NCBI GenBank assembly: GCA_020736575.1
Contig: JAGPYM010000029.1
Span: 310,001-374,000, forward strand
DNA from: Thelonectria olida
Lineage: Eukaryota; Ascomycota; Sordariomycetes; Hypocreales; Nectriaceae
Length of the DNA: 64,000 nucleotides
Direction: 5' to 3'
Positions 11,142-22,933 of this stretch are shown here, in pieces. How positions within the stretch are numbered: position 1 is the stretch's first letter; every line of letters starts with the position of its first letter. The position numbers and the translations under genes are program-made. The notes beneath the pieces were generated by a model. It was not told where the DNA came from. It ran no database searches and saw nothing but the letters and a program-made list of their open reading frames with translations.

Positions 11142-11575
11142 TTGCACCATTCCGGCTATTCGCCGCTGGAGACTCCACTTCTTCGGTTCATCCAGAGACT
11201 CGACGCAACTGGGGGCGGGACGCATGTACCTTTTCGCACTGCGAAGTATCTTTGTTATGACGGCATCCTTTGGCACCATGGCGGCACCAAGCCTGTACTC
11301 TACCCTGGCAGACAAATCACTAACTAACAACGAAAGGCTCGCAAGCTAAGCTGGTTTCGCTCAATGAATCCACGTTCCCCGCACTCAAGGGGCTGGCCTC
11401 GCAACCTCGGTCGGTGTTTGGATGGTGTGGCACACTGATCAAGACCGTTGGCTTGGACTTGACCTGGTGTTACATCGCGTCAGGATCTATTGATACGCCC
11501 CAGGATGCGCTCAATGGTGACCAACCAGCCTGGATTCCAAGCGCAAGTTTAATAAGCCGGTGGTTAGGTGATTAG
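11142..11575 (+). pseudogene. Possible remnant of an inositol-monophosphatase-like gene
   Basis: Two plus-strand open stretches in different frames look like one damaged protein. The first (11142-11327) contains RLDATGGGTH, which can be compared with the metal-binding DPIDxT loop of the IMPase/QutG fold. The second (about 11336-11575, no ATG of its own) contains GLDLTWCYIASGSID, like the GSxALxLxxVAxGxxD motif of the same fold. The spacing (about 90 residues) is near that expected. The match is to motifs from memory and is weak. No intact reading frame links the parts. Confidence 0.25.
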
Positions 11576-11833
11576 TTACTTGTCAGAAAAACACCGTATT
11601 GTCGGATTGCTCGCTGGACCAAAAGTTCAGGCGCGTCTGCTTGTTATCCAGCAGTTGCTTAATCCTCTATCTGTCCGTCACCTATCCGCTAATGTAGCCT
11701 CTTCCAATTCGAAATCGCTCTTCGTCAGTCATTGTATGATATGCGAGCTCTGTTCGAATTGGCTCTGCCACATATCTCAACTCGGCCTGCCAATTGAGTG
11801 TTCGCCATCTCGTCTGACGCAAAGCATTTCATC

Positions 11834-13197
11834 ATGGCTTCAGACGCTGCAAGCGAGGGGCAACGTGAAGCCTCCATGGCCGGCGCTCGAGGGGATAATG
11901 GAAGCAACTCCAATCGAGTTAACCCCCCAAGAGACAGCGTATCCACGGATGAGCACGTCTCAGACAAGAAGCCAACCACAGTTGTCACCAAGAAAGAGAA
12001 ACTGAAGCGACATTGGAAGCGGTTCTGGTGGTGGTACCTAATCACGCTCATTGTATTACTCGCCATATTACTGCCCATCTTGTAAGTCCGAATCTGTACA
12101 GCCAACGCATAATGTATTTCTAATCCCATTCAAGTTTCAAAATCATCATCCCAAAGATTGTCCAGAACATCGTCACTGGACAAAGCGTCCCCATCAACAG
12201 TGGCGCCCTCCAGGCTCTGTCACCCACGAAACTGAACATGACACTCAACACTTCGTTAGATACACCATTGGGAGTGAAGATTGATCCCACGTATCTGAAC
12301 CTGTACAACAAGAACACAAGTGACTTTTCGCCCTTTCTGAAGCTTCGCCTACCAGAACAACACGTCCATCACAAGACCGAGGTGCTGATCACGAATCAGA
12401 CAGTAACGGTCACAAACGAGACGGAGTTACTCCTGTGGTTCAATCAATTCTTCGACCTACCGCGAGTGCAGCTTTCAATCAAGGCTGATACAAACGTCCA
12501 TCTAGGTGCGCTCAAGTACACACCAGAATTGGACAAGACCATTCAGATACCGTCCTTGAATTATTTGAATGGCTTTGGCGTCAGCGATATGCAGTTTGTT
12601 TTCCCCCCAAGGAATGGCAAAAATATGAAGGGGCACCTCAACATCCCCAACTCTGGTGCACTGACGCTGGGGCTGGGTAATTTGACCTTTAATTTGATGT
12701 CCGGAAAGACGAGACTCGGGCTTGTCGACATCTACGACCTTCAACTTAGGCCCGGCAACAACACGCCACCTTTCGACGGCAACTTTTTCTTTGATGAGCT
12801 GGTGCCAAATCTGGCACAGATCCTGGATGGTCAAAAGGCAGCCCTTGCTCAGGGAAACATTGAGTTTAATGCCACAGGGAATGCGACTGTCGTTGATGGG
12901 AAGCATGTCAAGTATATCGAGGGAGTGCTCAACACAAAACACATCCGGTTCACCATTCCCGTCATCTCCATACTGAGCGACGTCGTTAGCGCTATGCTGG
13001 GAGGTGGTTCAGACTCGCTCTTCGATATTTTTGGAGAGGCTATTGGGAACACTACCCTGATCGAGCATTTACTTGACCACTGGGACACGGATAACTCTGA
13101 CGAGAGCGAATTAACCACGCGCACAGTGAAGCCGAAGTCCAAGAAACGGTCTTGGATGTGGAGCGCGCTGAGATTGGGGCTGAGGAGGAAGATATGA
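11834..13197 (+). CDS. DUF3712-family single-pass membrane protein
   Basis: join(11834..12081,12135..13197) encodes 436 residues. The N-terminal 60 residues are polar and disordered, then a basic KRHWKRFWWW stop-transfer precedes one transmembrane helix (about 64-83). The remaining 350 residues form an extracytoplasmic beta-rich domain with many N-x-S/T sites (NVTV-like repeats such as NQTVTVTNET), typical of fungal DUF3712 proteins. The intron (12082-12134, GTAAGT...TTCAAG, branch TTTCTAATC) joins LLPI to FFKIIIPKIVQN in phase 2. The C-terminus is Lys/Arg-rich. Family function is unknown; the topology suggests a vacuolar or cell-surface protein. The ATG at 11834 is the first in frame; the longer frame upstream lacks one. 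Confidence 0.85.
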
Positions 13198-13591
13198 CGG
13201 ACAAGCAAGCCTGAGGACTAATAATTTGTATGACCACGCCTACAGCCGAGGGAAGAGACATTGCTACGCTGTTCCAATAATCACTCAAGTATTTATTTTA
13301 TAACATTATGCACTCTTCGAAGTACTCTTTTGACGAATGAGTGCGAAAATGATGATGTGATGGAATTAGTCATGTAAGTTTCAAGGCAGATGCATCTGAG
13401 TTGAAGGAAATCATCAACTCGATAATTAAAGAGATGGTTACACTTGTTTCTGGTATCTCATCAAAAACAACAAAATCGCAGACGTAGCGCTAATCCGAGA
13501 CTTGAGAACCGACCAATCTCCCCATGCTTCGTTATCACGGTCGAACAAAACTGCAAAGCCAGACGTCATTCTAACCTCCCTAAACAAAAGA
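13198..13591. other. Intergenic between convergent genes
   Basis: The 3' flanks of the DUF3712 gene and of the repeat-protein gene. No ORF with support. Confidence 0.5.
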
Positions 13592-16500
13592 TTAAGATGA
13601 TTTGCCCATCAGCTCCTTCAGGATCGCATGAACGATATCAGCAACCGTGGCGATAAGCTGCGCGTGAGTTGGTCAGATGCATGTTCCGTCGCTCAAGTGG
13701 CAGAGGGTATTACTTACCGGTGTGGCGTCGCCAATCAACTCCTTGGTTTGTGATACGAATTTCGTGCTCAGCAAAGATTCGGCGTTCCCGAGAAGACTGA
13801 TGATGCCCTTGATGTTGGACGGCGTAATCAGCGGCAAGACCTGATCGACAATGCCCTTGATGTCAACCTTCTTGACGGCAGCAAGAATAGGCTTGACGGC
13901 ATCCACCAGGCCAGTTAGGTCAATTCCATCCAACTCCTTCAATAGCGGTTCAATGATTTCGAAGAGGCCGGCCAGGTCTACCTTGTCTAGAACAGCAATC
14001 AGGGGTATCGCGCCTCCTATCAAAGTCTGGGTTTGGTTGACAAATTTGCTCGTGAGAAGCTGTTCTGCATTGGCCACCAGGCCAAACAAGCCCCTGAGAG
14101 TTGCGGGGGTCAGATATGGCCTTAGCGTTTCAAAGAGTGCTTCGACGTCGATGTCTCCCAGGGCGTTGAGGATGGGTATAAGCTTCTTGACCAAGCTGAC
14201 CAGGTCAATCTTCATGATCTCACTCAGTAGCGGCTTAAGCTTGGTGATGAGATCCTTCAGGTCAATTTCACCCAAAGCCTCCAATAAGGGTTCCAGCTGT
14301 TTGATGAGGCTCTTGAGATCGATTGTGCCCAGTGCCTCGACCAATGGCAATGCCTCATCTATCAATGATTGGGTTTGGTTGACGAACTTCTTGGTGAGCA
14401 AGCCCTCGGCATTGTCAAGCAGCCCGATGATGCCCTTGATACTGTTGGACGTGAGCAAAGGGCTGATCGCATCAAACAGACTTTTCAGATCCAGCTCGCT
14501 TATGACCTCTAAGACCGGGGAAATCTGTTTGACGAGTTTCGCGAGGTCAATCTTGCCAAGCTCTTTTAGTAAGGGCGACAGTTGGCTGATCAAATCGGAA
14601 AGGTCAATCTCGCTAAGAGCAGACACTAGCGGAACAGCGTCGTCAATCAACGTCTGGGTTTGGTTGACAAACTTGCTGGTCAGGAGCTCTTCCGCGTTAT
14701 CCAGCAACTTGACAATCCCGTTGATGGAGGACGATGTAAGAAGAGGACTGAGCGCGTTCAAAATGCTTGGGAGGTCGAGTTTGTTGATCTCCTTCAAGAG
14801 CGGGCTGAGCTGGTCAAGGAGACCCTGTAGGTCAATTTTATCCAAGCTGTCAAGCAGTGGACTGGCCTTGGAAATGAGAGACTTTGTTTGAGATACGAAG
14901 TCCCTGGTGAGCAGGTTCTCGGCATTTCCAAGCAGCCCAACTAGACCTTTGATATTGTCCTTGGTCAGAAGAGGAGACAATGCATCGAGGACACCTTGAA
15001 GATCAATCTTGCCTAGACTCTTGAGAAGTGGACTGGCATTTGAAACAAGTGTCTTGATCTGAGTAACGAAATCTTTCGTCAAGAGGCTTTCAGCGTTGCC
15101 GAGCAGGCCAACTAAACCATTGATGCTGCTCTTGGTGAGCAGAGGGGACAGGGCATCAAGGACACCCTTAAGATCAATCTTGCCAAGGCTGCTGAGCAGA
15201 GGACTAGCGTTTGATATGAGAGTCTTCGTGTCAGAGACAAAGTCCTTTGTAAGGAGGTTCTTCGCGTTCCCAAGCAGCCCCACCAAGCCCTTGATTTCGT
15301 CCTTGGTAAGAAGAGGAGACAAGGCATCAAGAACACCTTGAAGGTCGATCTTGCCGAGAGCCTTGATTAGAGGACTGGCACTCGAGATGAGTGACTTGAT
15401 CTCCGAGACAAAGTCCTTTGAGAGAAGAGTCTCTGCATTTCCGAGGAGCCCGACGAGGCCCTTGATCGAGTCTTTGGTCAGGAGAGGGGCCAGAGCGTCA
15501 AGAACTCCTTGCAGGTCAATATCTCCCAGGCTGTCAATGAGAGGAGCAGCTTTGGAGAGAAGAGTTTTGAGACTCTTCACAGTATCCTTTGTCAAAAGAG
15601 ACTCTGCATTGCTCAGTAAAGATACAAGGCCTTGAATCTCGCTCTTAGTGAGAAGAGGAGACAATGCATCGAGGACTCCTTTGATGTCGATGTCAGCCAG
15701 CTTGTTGATAAGCGGGCTGGCACTCGAAAGTAAGGTCTTGAGGTTTTTCACGGTGTCCTTGCTCAATAATGTCTCGGCGTTACCCAGAAGTGAAACAAGG
15801 CCTTGAATCGAATCCTTGGTAAGGATTGGTGACAAGGCATCCAGTAGGCCTTTTATGTCGATGTCGGATAGCTTGTTGATGAGAGGACTGGCACTTGAAA
15901 GCAAGGTCTTGAGACTCTTTACAGTGTCTTTGCTCAATAGAGATTCCGCATTGCCCAATAGTGTGACTAGACCCTGAATGGAGTCTTTTGTAAGAATTGG
16001 CGATAGAGCATCCAGGATCCCCTTGATATCAATGTCGGACAACTTGTCAATAAGCGGACTGGCGCTCGATACTAGAGTCTTGAGGCTCTTCACAGTGTCC
16101 TTGCTGAGTAGAGATTCGGCATTTCCCAACAGCGTAACGAGACCCTGGATGGAGTCCTTGGTCAAAATTGGCGACAACGCATCCAACACGCCCTTCAGAT
16201 CAATGTCGTTCAACTTGTCAATCAAGGGTGAGGCGCTGCTGATGAGCGTCTTCAGTTGCTCGACGGATTTCGAGGACAGAAGGCTTTCGGCGTTCTTGAG
16301 CAAAGTGACGATACCTTGTATTGAGTCTTTCGTGAGAAGCGGATCCAAGGCGTCGATGATTCCAGCAAGGTCGAGATCAGATAGTTTCTTGAGCAAAGGG
16401 GATAGTTCTTCCAGCAAAGGTGACACGTCTCCGATCAATGACTGCGTCTCGTTGACAAATTTGGTCGTAAGCAATGCCTCGGCATTCTTCAGCAAGCCAA

Positions 16501-17488
16501 CAATGCCCTGTATTGAGTCTTTCGTGAGCAGAGGATCCAGAGCATCGATAATGCCGGCAAGGTCGAGATCGGTCAGCTTTTTGAGTAGTGGGGAGAGGTC
16601 GCTCAATAACGGCGGAACATCTCCAACCAGTGCCTGAACCTCCTTGACGAACTTGGACGTAAGGAGGGACTCTGCACTGCTCAGCAAAGCCACGATTCCC
16701 TCAATAGAGTCTTTCGTAAGCAGCGGGTCCAATGCATCGATAATGCCAGCAAGGTCAAGATCAGTGAGCTTCTTAAGCAGCGGTGACACATCTTGAAGAA
16801 CCGGCGAGACTTCCGTGATGAGGGATTGTGTGTCGTTCACGAACGAGGAGGTGAGGAGAGCAGCGCCGTTGGATATTAGGTTTTCGATATTCTTCAAATT
16901 GTTGTCGGAAAGTAGCTTGATCGCGCCGCCGGCGAGAGCGCCAATGTCGACATCCTTGATCTGATCCACCAGACTCTTGAGATCGAGCTCTCCCAACAAA
17001 TCCACAAGGGGTCCTGCTTTGGACAAGAGACCTCTAATCTCATTGGGAACGGGTGGCTTGAGAGTCGCCGCCAAGTATATCATGGCATCGTGCAGAGCTT
17101 GCAGAAACTCATCGCTGAGCAGCCCCTCAAGTGCTTTCATATAACCAGAAATGTTACCCAGCAAGTCGAATATCTTGCCGAGAATACCAGTCAGGTCACC
17201 AAGGCCGGAGAGGTCAAACGTGCTACTTGACGAGTCATCGTCTGATGACGTCGAGGAATTGTCCCGCTTGAGGATCTTTGGCCGCTGCGGCTGGACTTTG
17301 TTGCTCTTCAGCAGGGCATTGAGCTCGGTTAGTGCGTCTGTCAGCTCCGATCGAGGAACGAGTGCAAGGTCGTGCTTTGCTAACAGCTCCACGAGCTGCA
17401 GCTCTGGTGGTGAGACGGTTTGGGGTGAGCCTCGAGCCACGAGGGTGACTGGAGCCAAAGAAATGACGAAGAGCGTGGAGAAGCGCAT
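13592..17488 (-). CDS. Giant secreted protein of 57-residue Leu-rich repeats
   Basis: complement(join(13592..13657,13718..17488)) encodes 1278 residues. The intron (13717-13658, GTAAGT...CGCGCAG) replaces a short read-through tail with ATPLIATVADIVHAILKEL, which continues the repeat pattern, so the splice is well supported. The ATG at 17488 starts a signal peptide (MRFSTLFVISLAPVTLVARG). After a Ser/Asp-rich linker (about 80-95) and a helical region, some 16 units follow of the type IDLxGVLDALSPLLT / KxxIxGLVxLLGNAExLL / xxDFVxxxKxLIxxASPLL. Each 57-mer is itself three 19-residue amphipathic helical modules, and single 19-mers occur between units near the C-terminus. Repeated FVNQTQ/FVNETQ sites suggest N-glycosylation. 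There is no transmembrane helix or GPI signal, and only one cysteine-poor stretch after another. I do not recognise a named family; a cell-wall, adhesive or amphipathic coat function is inference. Confidence 0.8.
13740..16920 (-). repeat. 171-bp tandem coding repeats
   Basis: The central part of the giant gene is a tandem array whose unit is 171 bp (57 codons). Units between about 14830 and 16350 are most alike (for example KDSIQGLVTLLGNAESLLSK recurs almost unchanged). The outer units are more diverged and are spaced by extra 19-residue modules. The gradient points to recent expansion or gene conversion in the middle. Boundaries are approximate. Confidence 0.75.
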
Positions 17489-18354
17489 TGTGCTGGTCGA
17501 GTCGTTCAAGGGGCTGCCAATGCAGGTTCACTTGAGTCGCTATCAAGACTTCCCTATCCAAACAAGACTAGAGATAACCGTTTTTATTCGATTGATATAG
17601 ATATGAATATGGACGCTCAACATATGTTAGTACTTTGTTTGGCCACCCATTGGTCCAGACTCGGCGACTTGATGATCGCCCCCCGGCCTCTCCCCAGATC
17701 CCCCGCATTGCGAGCGCGTTCCCGCGATACACTACCCCACACTGTTCATCCGGGTGTTGCGTGCGGCCGAGCCGTGATGCTGGGGAACCTGCCGTTGTCA
17801 TGGTTGGGCGCTCGCCACTGCGCGGTTCGTTGATCCTTGCCTTGCCAGGAAGAGCAGCCCACGCACCTCGCAAGCTTCAGTTCCTCTTGGCATAGCTTCA
17901 ACTTAAGTCACGAGGGCCGTCCAAGCTTCTGAATGCGATTGTGAGATAGTGCTAGCGTCGAGCTATTGATTGACACGAGCCTGAGGGGAGGCCTGAGAGC
18001 AGAAAACGGCCATGGATCATCTCCAGATCAGGCCACACGTCCATGGCCGTGCGCATCAATTCACCTCTGGCAATCTGGTTAATTGCGGCGGAGCTCAAGC
18101 ACATCCTTGCAACCTACGGAAACTCCATTCACAAGCGAGGCTGTTCATGTTGCAACCAAGAACTAAGTCCTCACGACTCTGGCGATCACCCAGTGACTTC
18201 TCAAAGAAAGCCACGTTCGATTCCAATTACTTCGTGAGAGCAGCGGAGAATAGCATTCAACGGGCGCAGCTTGCCGTTACCAGCCCCAGATATGTCTTGA
18301 TGCCGACAAAAACTCGTCAATTGTGTCATCTAACCAACTACTCCTATTATCTGC
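17489..18354. other. Intergenic, no gene seen
   Basis: Promoter region of the giant repeat protein gene on the left and 3' flank of the Sec14-like gene on the right. Overlapping short frames on both strands (17568-17895) are shadows without domains. Confidence 0.5.
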
Positions 18355-19583
18355 TTATCTTGCTGCCTTGAAGTCTACTTCGCCAGTAGCACCAATCACG
18401 CCTACTCGATGGTAGTAGGTTTTTGCTCTGATGAAAGGATCTAGCTTCCAATAGTTGTCCCGCAGCTCATTTACCAACTCACTCCGCTCCTTATCCTTTT
18501 CCTTTGCTTCAACAGACCCCTCGTCCGCGCACGTCCAGTCAATCGTCATCTGCTCAAACTGCTGCACAAGCTCATTCCTTTCGTTTTGAATCTTAGCTCC
18601 CTTCTCCTCTGACAGCAGTGGCTGGTTTTCTCCTGGCTCAGGCCCAATGTACTTGTACTCCCAGTTGTCTTGGCCACCGTAACACTTCTGCAAATTCTCT
18701 GCGCTGATGAAGCGTTTCAATTCCTTTGTCCCATTTGTGAAGTGAATCTTGGAAGCAATGACGGGGTTTAGCCAACGCTTGATCACACTCCATATTCCTA
18801 TGAACAAGGGTTAGTTGAATGTTTGGAAGAACCAGTCGTGATTGGCATGCAAGGATAGAACTAACCCCAGAAAATGAAAGGTGCATTGTGAACCAGGACG
18901 ACCCCCAAGGTCTCGGGATACTTGGCCTCGAAAACTTGCACAAGAAACTTGACCACGTGGAAGTCCATGTTTTTCAGTCCAAAACCGCTGAGGTCGAAGA
19001 TGAGACAGACTTTGTCATTCGGTGCCCTGGCCATCGCCCTGAGGCTCTCAATATTGTGCAAGACGAACATTTCCATCGACTGGGGTGACTGCAAGTTGGG
19101 ATCATGCAGCCGAACCTTGATGATGTAGATTGGCCGGTTCTCTTTGTCAGTCCCCCGGACAAAGCTCTTGCCGGAACGGTACTGCATCATGAAGCCGTTC
19201 TGGTCTTCCGAAAGGGTTTTCTTTAAGCCAATGCTCTCGCCCGTTCTGACAATGTCTTCGTCAATTCTTTGTTCGTCTCGCCAATCGATCGCAGATGTCA
19301 ACATAGCCATGGCCTTTTCCACGTCCCATTTGCGGGCACGTAGAAAACGAAGTACCATGGTGTCAGGATGGTCAGCGGTGAAAAATTTCCACAGTCGTTG
19401 TCTAAAAATCTCAGGCGACTTGTTGCTAAGGTGTTGGCGAAGTTCTTTGGTTTTATCGGGCGTGTCATGATGGAAAATCTCCACCTCGCAGAGCCGAAGG
19501 AGATGAACCCAGGCCTCTTGCAACCTGTGCTCCTCTTCAATCGTCAGGTTGCCCAGTGTGCCAGGTTCAGTCTGATGAGCCAT
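18355..19583 (-). CDS. Sec14-like CRAL-TRIO lipid-transfer protein
   Basis: complement(join(18355..18797,18866..19583)) encodes 386 residues. An N-terminal CRAL-TRIO_N helical domain (about 50-115) contains DTMVLRFLRARKWDVEKAM. The lipid-binding CRAL-TRIO domain follows (about 130-300) with RPIYIIKVRLHDP, KVCLIFDLSGFGLKNMD and [30 protein letters not shown]. The intron (18865-18798, GTTAGT...CATAG) falls between W and G of FWGIW, and the join is exact. The C-terminus is a charged tail of about 90 residues (EEKGAKIQNERNELVQQ). Sec14 proteins exchange phosphatidylinositol and phosphatidylcholine between membranes. It is probably a general trafficking gene and not part of the neighbouring oxidative set. 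Confidence 0.88.
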
Positions 19584-20444
19584 TGTGAAAAAGAAAGCGA
19601 TTTTGCGATAAGATGAGTTGATTTGGTCCAGGAAGCGGTTGATACAAAGAGCCAGATAATGTGCGCGTTGTTAGGTTCTCAACATACCCTACATCCACAA
19701 CCAGGGAAATGCGCAGATATAGGAGCGCCCACTGGAAAGAACAATCACGAATAGCGACACTATACACAGACCCGATCTACTCCTAAGTTTTTCACTATCC
19801 TTTCGTCAACCTTTACCGACGAAGCATAGATGCCGAGCATTGGGAGGTCCAGCTGGATTCAAGTGAGCGCGAGGCACAACCATCTCGCAAGGAGGTACCG
19901 AATAAAGATTATGACGACATATCTAGTTGTGTTTTAAACAACTACTCAGAACACTTAACGCTCTTGAGACAGAGCACTCTATCACCAGCTTCTCGAGCCC
20001 CCGTTTAAGCCGAGGTTTGTCAATCTGCGCTGCTGTACCCCGCATCTCGGGAATATATTTGGGTTAGGGTTACTAAGAGCGAGGATCTGGGCCATGGCAC
20101 GGACCTTACGACACTTCAGGGGTGTAATGCTGTATTGACCTTTGAAGTTGCTTGGCAGAAACAGAGGAACTTGTTTGGGTGACTGGGAGTAGCCGAAGTG
20201 TCACGGGAGTCGATGAAAGCAATGCCACATGTAGGACTATGGAAATTGGCGACGATTATCGATTGCTCACTTGAAGATAGATAGTGTTTGTAAAGCCACC
20301 ATTCATCTTTATTTGCAAGACATGAGAAAATGTCAAAACGAGACGTATGGATGCAAGATCAAGGATTATTCCACTCTTACATTGATCAAAGGTTAAACTA
20401 AATGTGACTAATTGACAATACATCCAATTTCCGTTGGCTTTCTA
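19584..20444. other. Intergenic, no gene seen
   Basis: Promoter of the Sec14-like gene and 3' flank of the monooxygenase gene. A double TTAGGG near 20063 is too short to mean telomere. Nothing else stands out. Confidence 0.5.
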
Positions 20445-21935
20445 TCACACTAACTCGAGATCCGTCGAAATGTCCCCAAACCTAGCCCCAGCAATGTCGA
20501 CAAAATAATTGGACTTCGGGCTCCATTGCCCTGTGCCTCCCTTTGGCAAGACGTCTCCCGCATTCTTGAGATACGTTGAATTCAAGGTCATCATCGGCTT
20601 CTCCGGCATGTTGGACTGGGCAAGTCGTGGCACAGCAGATGAAGCCTTCTTCTCTCGCATTTTGTTGAGTATTCGAACAAAGAGACGTGCGCTTACGTCG
20701 GCGCCCAAGGTCCATGACGCATTCTCATAGCCAGTCATGAAGAACAGATTGGGCACATCTTGGAGCATGAGGGCTCTCCAGGCAAACTTGTCTGCAACGT
20801 TGAAGAGTTGCCCATCCAGCATGAACTTGATTCCGCCACCAAATCTGAGCTTCAGGCCAGTTGCTGTGATAATGACATCCGGGTTCAGTTTGGCTCCCGA
20901 CTCCAACTCAATGGTTGTCTCGGTGACCATTTTGATCTTGTCCGTTACGACATCTGCTTTGCCAGATCTAAGAGCAGCGAAAAAGTCGCCGTTCATGCAG
21001 GCACAGAAGCGTTGCTCCCACGGGTTGTAGCGAGGCTTGAAGTGAGGATCCCAGCTGATATCCGGAGGTAGCTGTTGAATGGTCGCACGCTTAATGATCA
21101 TCTTCGCAACTCCCGGGCAGGATTTGCAGAGAAGTGTCGTGAGGTAGCTCCTGAATAGCCAAAGGAGTCGATTGATGAAATGAGCGAGACTTGCAGGCAG
21201 AACTGCAAACAAGAGGGTGGTAAGGTAACTGTTCGAAGGCAAGGAAAAGACATAGCCTGGGCTTCGCTGGAGCATGGTCACTCGCTTGGCTTTGTCGGCC
21301 ATGGAAGGAAGAATAGTGACAGCGGTGGCACCACTGCCAACGACGACGACGTTTTGGTTTGTGTAGTCGTAGTCCTTAGGCCAGAACTGAGGGTGAATGA
21401 TTTTGCCCTGGAAGTTTTCAATGCCCGGGATGATGGTCTGAAGCGGAGTCTCATAGTTGTAGTAGCCGGTTCCAAGAAGAATGAATTGCGAGCGAAATGC
21501 GACGGGCTCCTTTGCTCCAGGAACGCGCACTTGAAGCTCCCAACTCTTCTTGGCTGAATTCCAATTGGCCGACTCCACACCGTGCTGATAACAGATGTGT
21601 TGATCGATGCCGGCGGACTCTGCTGACTTTGTGATATAGTCCTTGATTCGATCACCGGCAGCCAAAGTTTCTTTGTGTGTCCAAGGACTCCAAGGGAAGC
21701 CAAAAGTGAAAATGTCGGAATCTGATCGAATACCCGGATAGCGGAACAAGTCCCAAGTGCCCCCAAGGGATTCTCGTCCCTCCAAGATCACGTAACGAAT
21801 GTCAGAGGGACCTTCGGTTTGGATTCGGTAGGCAGCATTGATACCTGAGATCCCTGCCCCGATGATGATGATGTCGAAGTACAAGTCGTCAATATCCCAA
21901 CTGGAGACATTGTGATCGACTTTGCTGTTGGCCAT
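20445..21935 (-). CDS. Baeyer-Villiger-type flavin monooxygenase
   Basis: Single exon, 496 residues from the ATG at 21935 (the frame extends upstream only to a TTG; ATCATGG is a good start context). It has the FAD-binding GAGISG (26-31), the GGTWDLFRYPGIRSD block, the Baeyer-Villiger fingerprint FxGxxxHxxxWP as FQGKIIHPQFWP (175-186), and the NADPH-binding GSGATA (200-205). Near the end, ITATGLKLRFGG and FFMTGYENASWTLGAD are typical of the EthA-like group. Type I BVMOs insert oxygen next to a ketone to give an ester or lactone using FAD and NADPH; some relatives oxidise sulfur or nitrogen. All the catalytic fingerprint is intact. It is the leftmost of six genes that appear to form one metabolic locus. 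Confidence 0.88.
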   Translation of the reverse strand: MANSKVDHNVSSWDIDDLYFDIIIIGAGISGINAAYRIQTEGPSDIRYVILEGRESLGGTWDLFRYPGIRSDSDIFTFGFPWSPWTHKETLAAGDRIKDYITKSAESAGIDQHICYQHGVESANWNSAKKSWELQVRVPGAKEPVAFRSQFILLGTGYYNYETPLQTIIPGIENFQGKIIHPQFWPKDYDYTNQNVVVVGSGATAVTILPSMADKAKRVTMLQRSPGYVFSLPSNSYLTTLLFAVLPASLAHFINRLLWLFRSYLTTLLCKSCPGVAKMIIKRATIQQLPPDISWDPHFKPRYNPWEQRFCACMNGDFFAALRSGKADVVTDKIKMVTETTIELESGAKLNPDVIITATGLKLRFGGGIKFMLDGQLFNVADKFAWRALMLQDVPNLFFMTGYENASWTLGADVSARLFVRILNKMREKKASSAVPRLAQSNMPEKPMMTLNSTYLKNAGDVLPKGGTGQWSPKSNYFVDIAGARFGDISTDLELV

Positions 21936-22933
21936 GATAACTTTGACCAAACGATCTGTTGCATGAATTTGGGACGAGTTTGCTTATCACCACCTATTAC
22001 TCGCCGTAGTCTTCTTTCATTTAATAGGAAGGCCCTTCGGAGCCAAAGGGGGGACTGTTAAGCCGCAGGTTACAGTTGTCCCGACAGATGACCATAAACT
22101 TGACTTGGGGTTCGGAATGATCGGGGTTAGGAACTTGAGAACCTCGGCAATGGCACTTTGGAGATCATCTTTTGGCTTCCTGGTCCATTGTGATTGTACA
22201 CAGTACGTAGCTATTGATGTCATAATGAGACAACATGTGATTTTGCTTGCGCAAAGCTCGCAATCTATCTCTGATCAAGACTTGATTTTCTTTTTCATGC
22301 TAGCAACGGCCCACCTTGTCAACCGTCGAATGTGTCAAGACATGGATTTGATTTGGATGCACAACTAACGCAATGACGATCGAAGCGCATCTGATCACCC
22401 ATACCATACGGTTTTACCTGTTCTCCGGCACTGGCAAACCCCCCGGTTCGAAGCATGCTAACTAGACCTAGTTTGATAATGCTACGTCACAATTCGAGGT
22501 TCGGAAGCCAGGGCCTAAAATGAAATCGTCCACCAAGTAACGCCGGGAATAGCGCATGTACTGGTTTGTTGCTCAAAGTACCGTACCAAAGGATCGCTCG
22601 ATCTTGAATCAGGCCAGGGATCATGCTTGCGAAGGCAGAACTGTCTGCCTGAGCTAGATTGTTTCTGTCTTGGCCTTTCGCTTGTTGAGTCTTCGAGCAA
22701 AGACACGTACCTGGTGCTTTCTCTGGCTTATTTCCAAGAGCACTCGTCACCTCCTGACTTAGCCATTATCTCATGCTCATCCGTGGGTATGTTCTTCATT
22801 CATGATGCGAAGTTGACGACCAATTGCTTCAGTCATGGATGGCAATAATGAGAATCGAGTGGAGAAGGATTACGATACATTGATGATATAATTTGAATTA
22901 AAGACAATCATACCCAGAACCACGCACCACCAA
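21936..22933. promoter_or_regulatory. Intergenic: monooxygenase promoter and hydrolase 3' flank
   Basis: About 1 kb without a supported gene. The TTCGG-containing words GGTTCGGAATGATCGGGG (near 22115), CCGGTTCGAAG (near 22442) and GGTTCGGAAG (near 22498) recur and could be zinc-cluster half-sites. The evidence is only the recurrence by eye. Confidence 0.35.

Noticed and set aside
13851..16637. Long plus-strand frames opposite the giant repeat gene
   Set aside because: They mirror the minus-strand repeats, have Ser/Arg-rich low-complexity translations, no signal or domain, and the minus strand has signal peptide and spliced C-terminus.
20055..20080. Telomere-like TTAGGG words
   Set aside because: Only two units, inside ordinary intergenic DNA, with no array and no chromosome end nearby.
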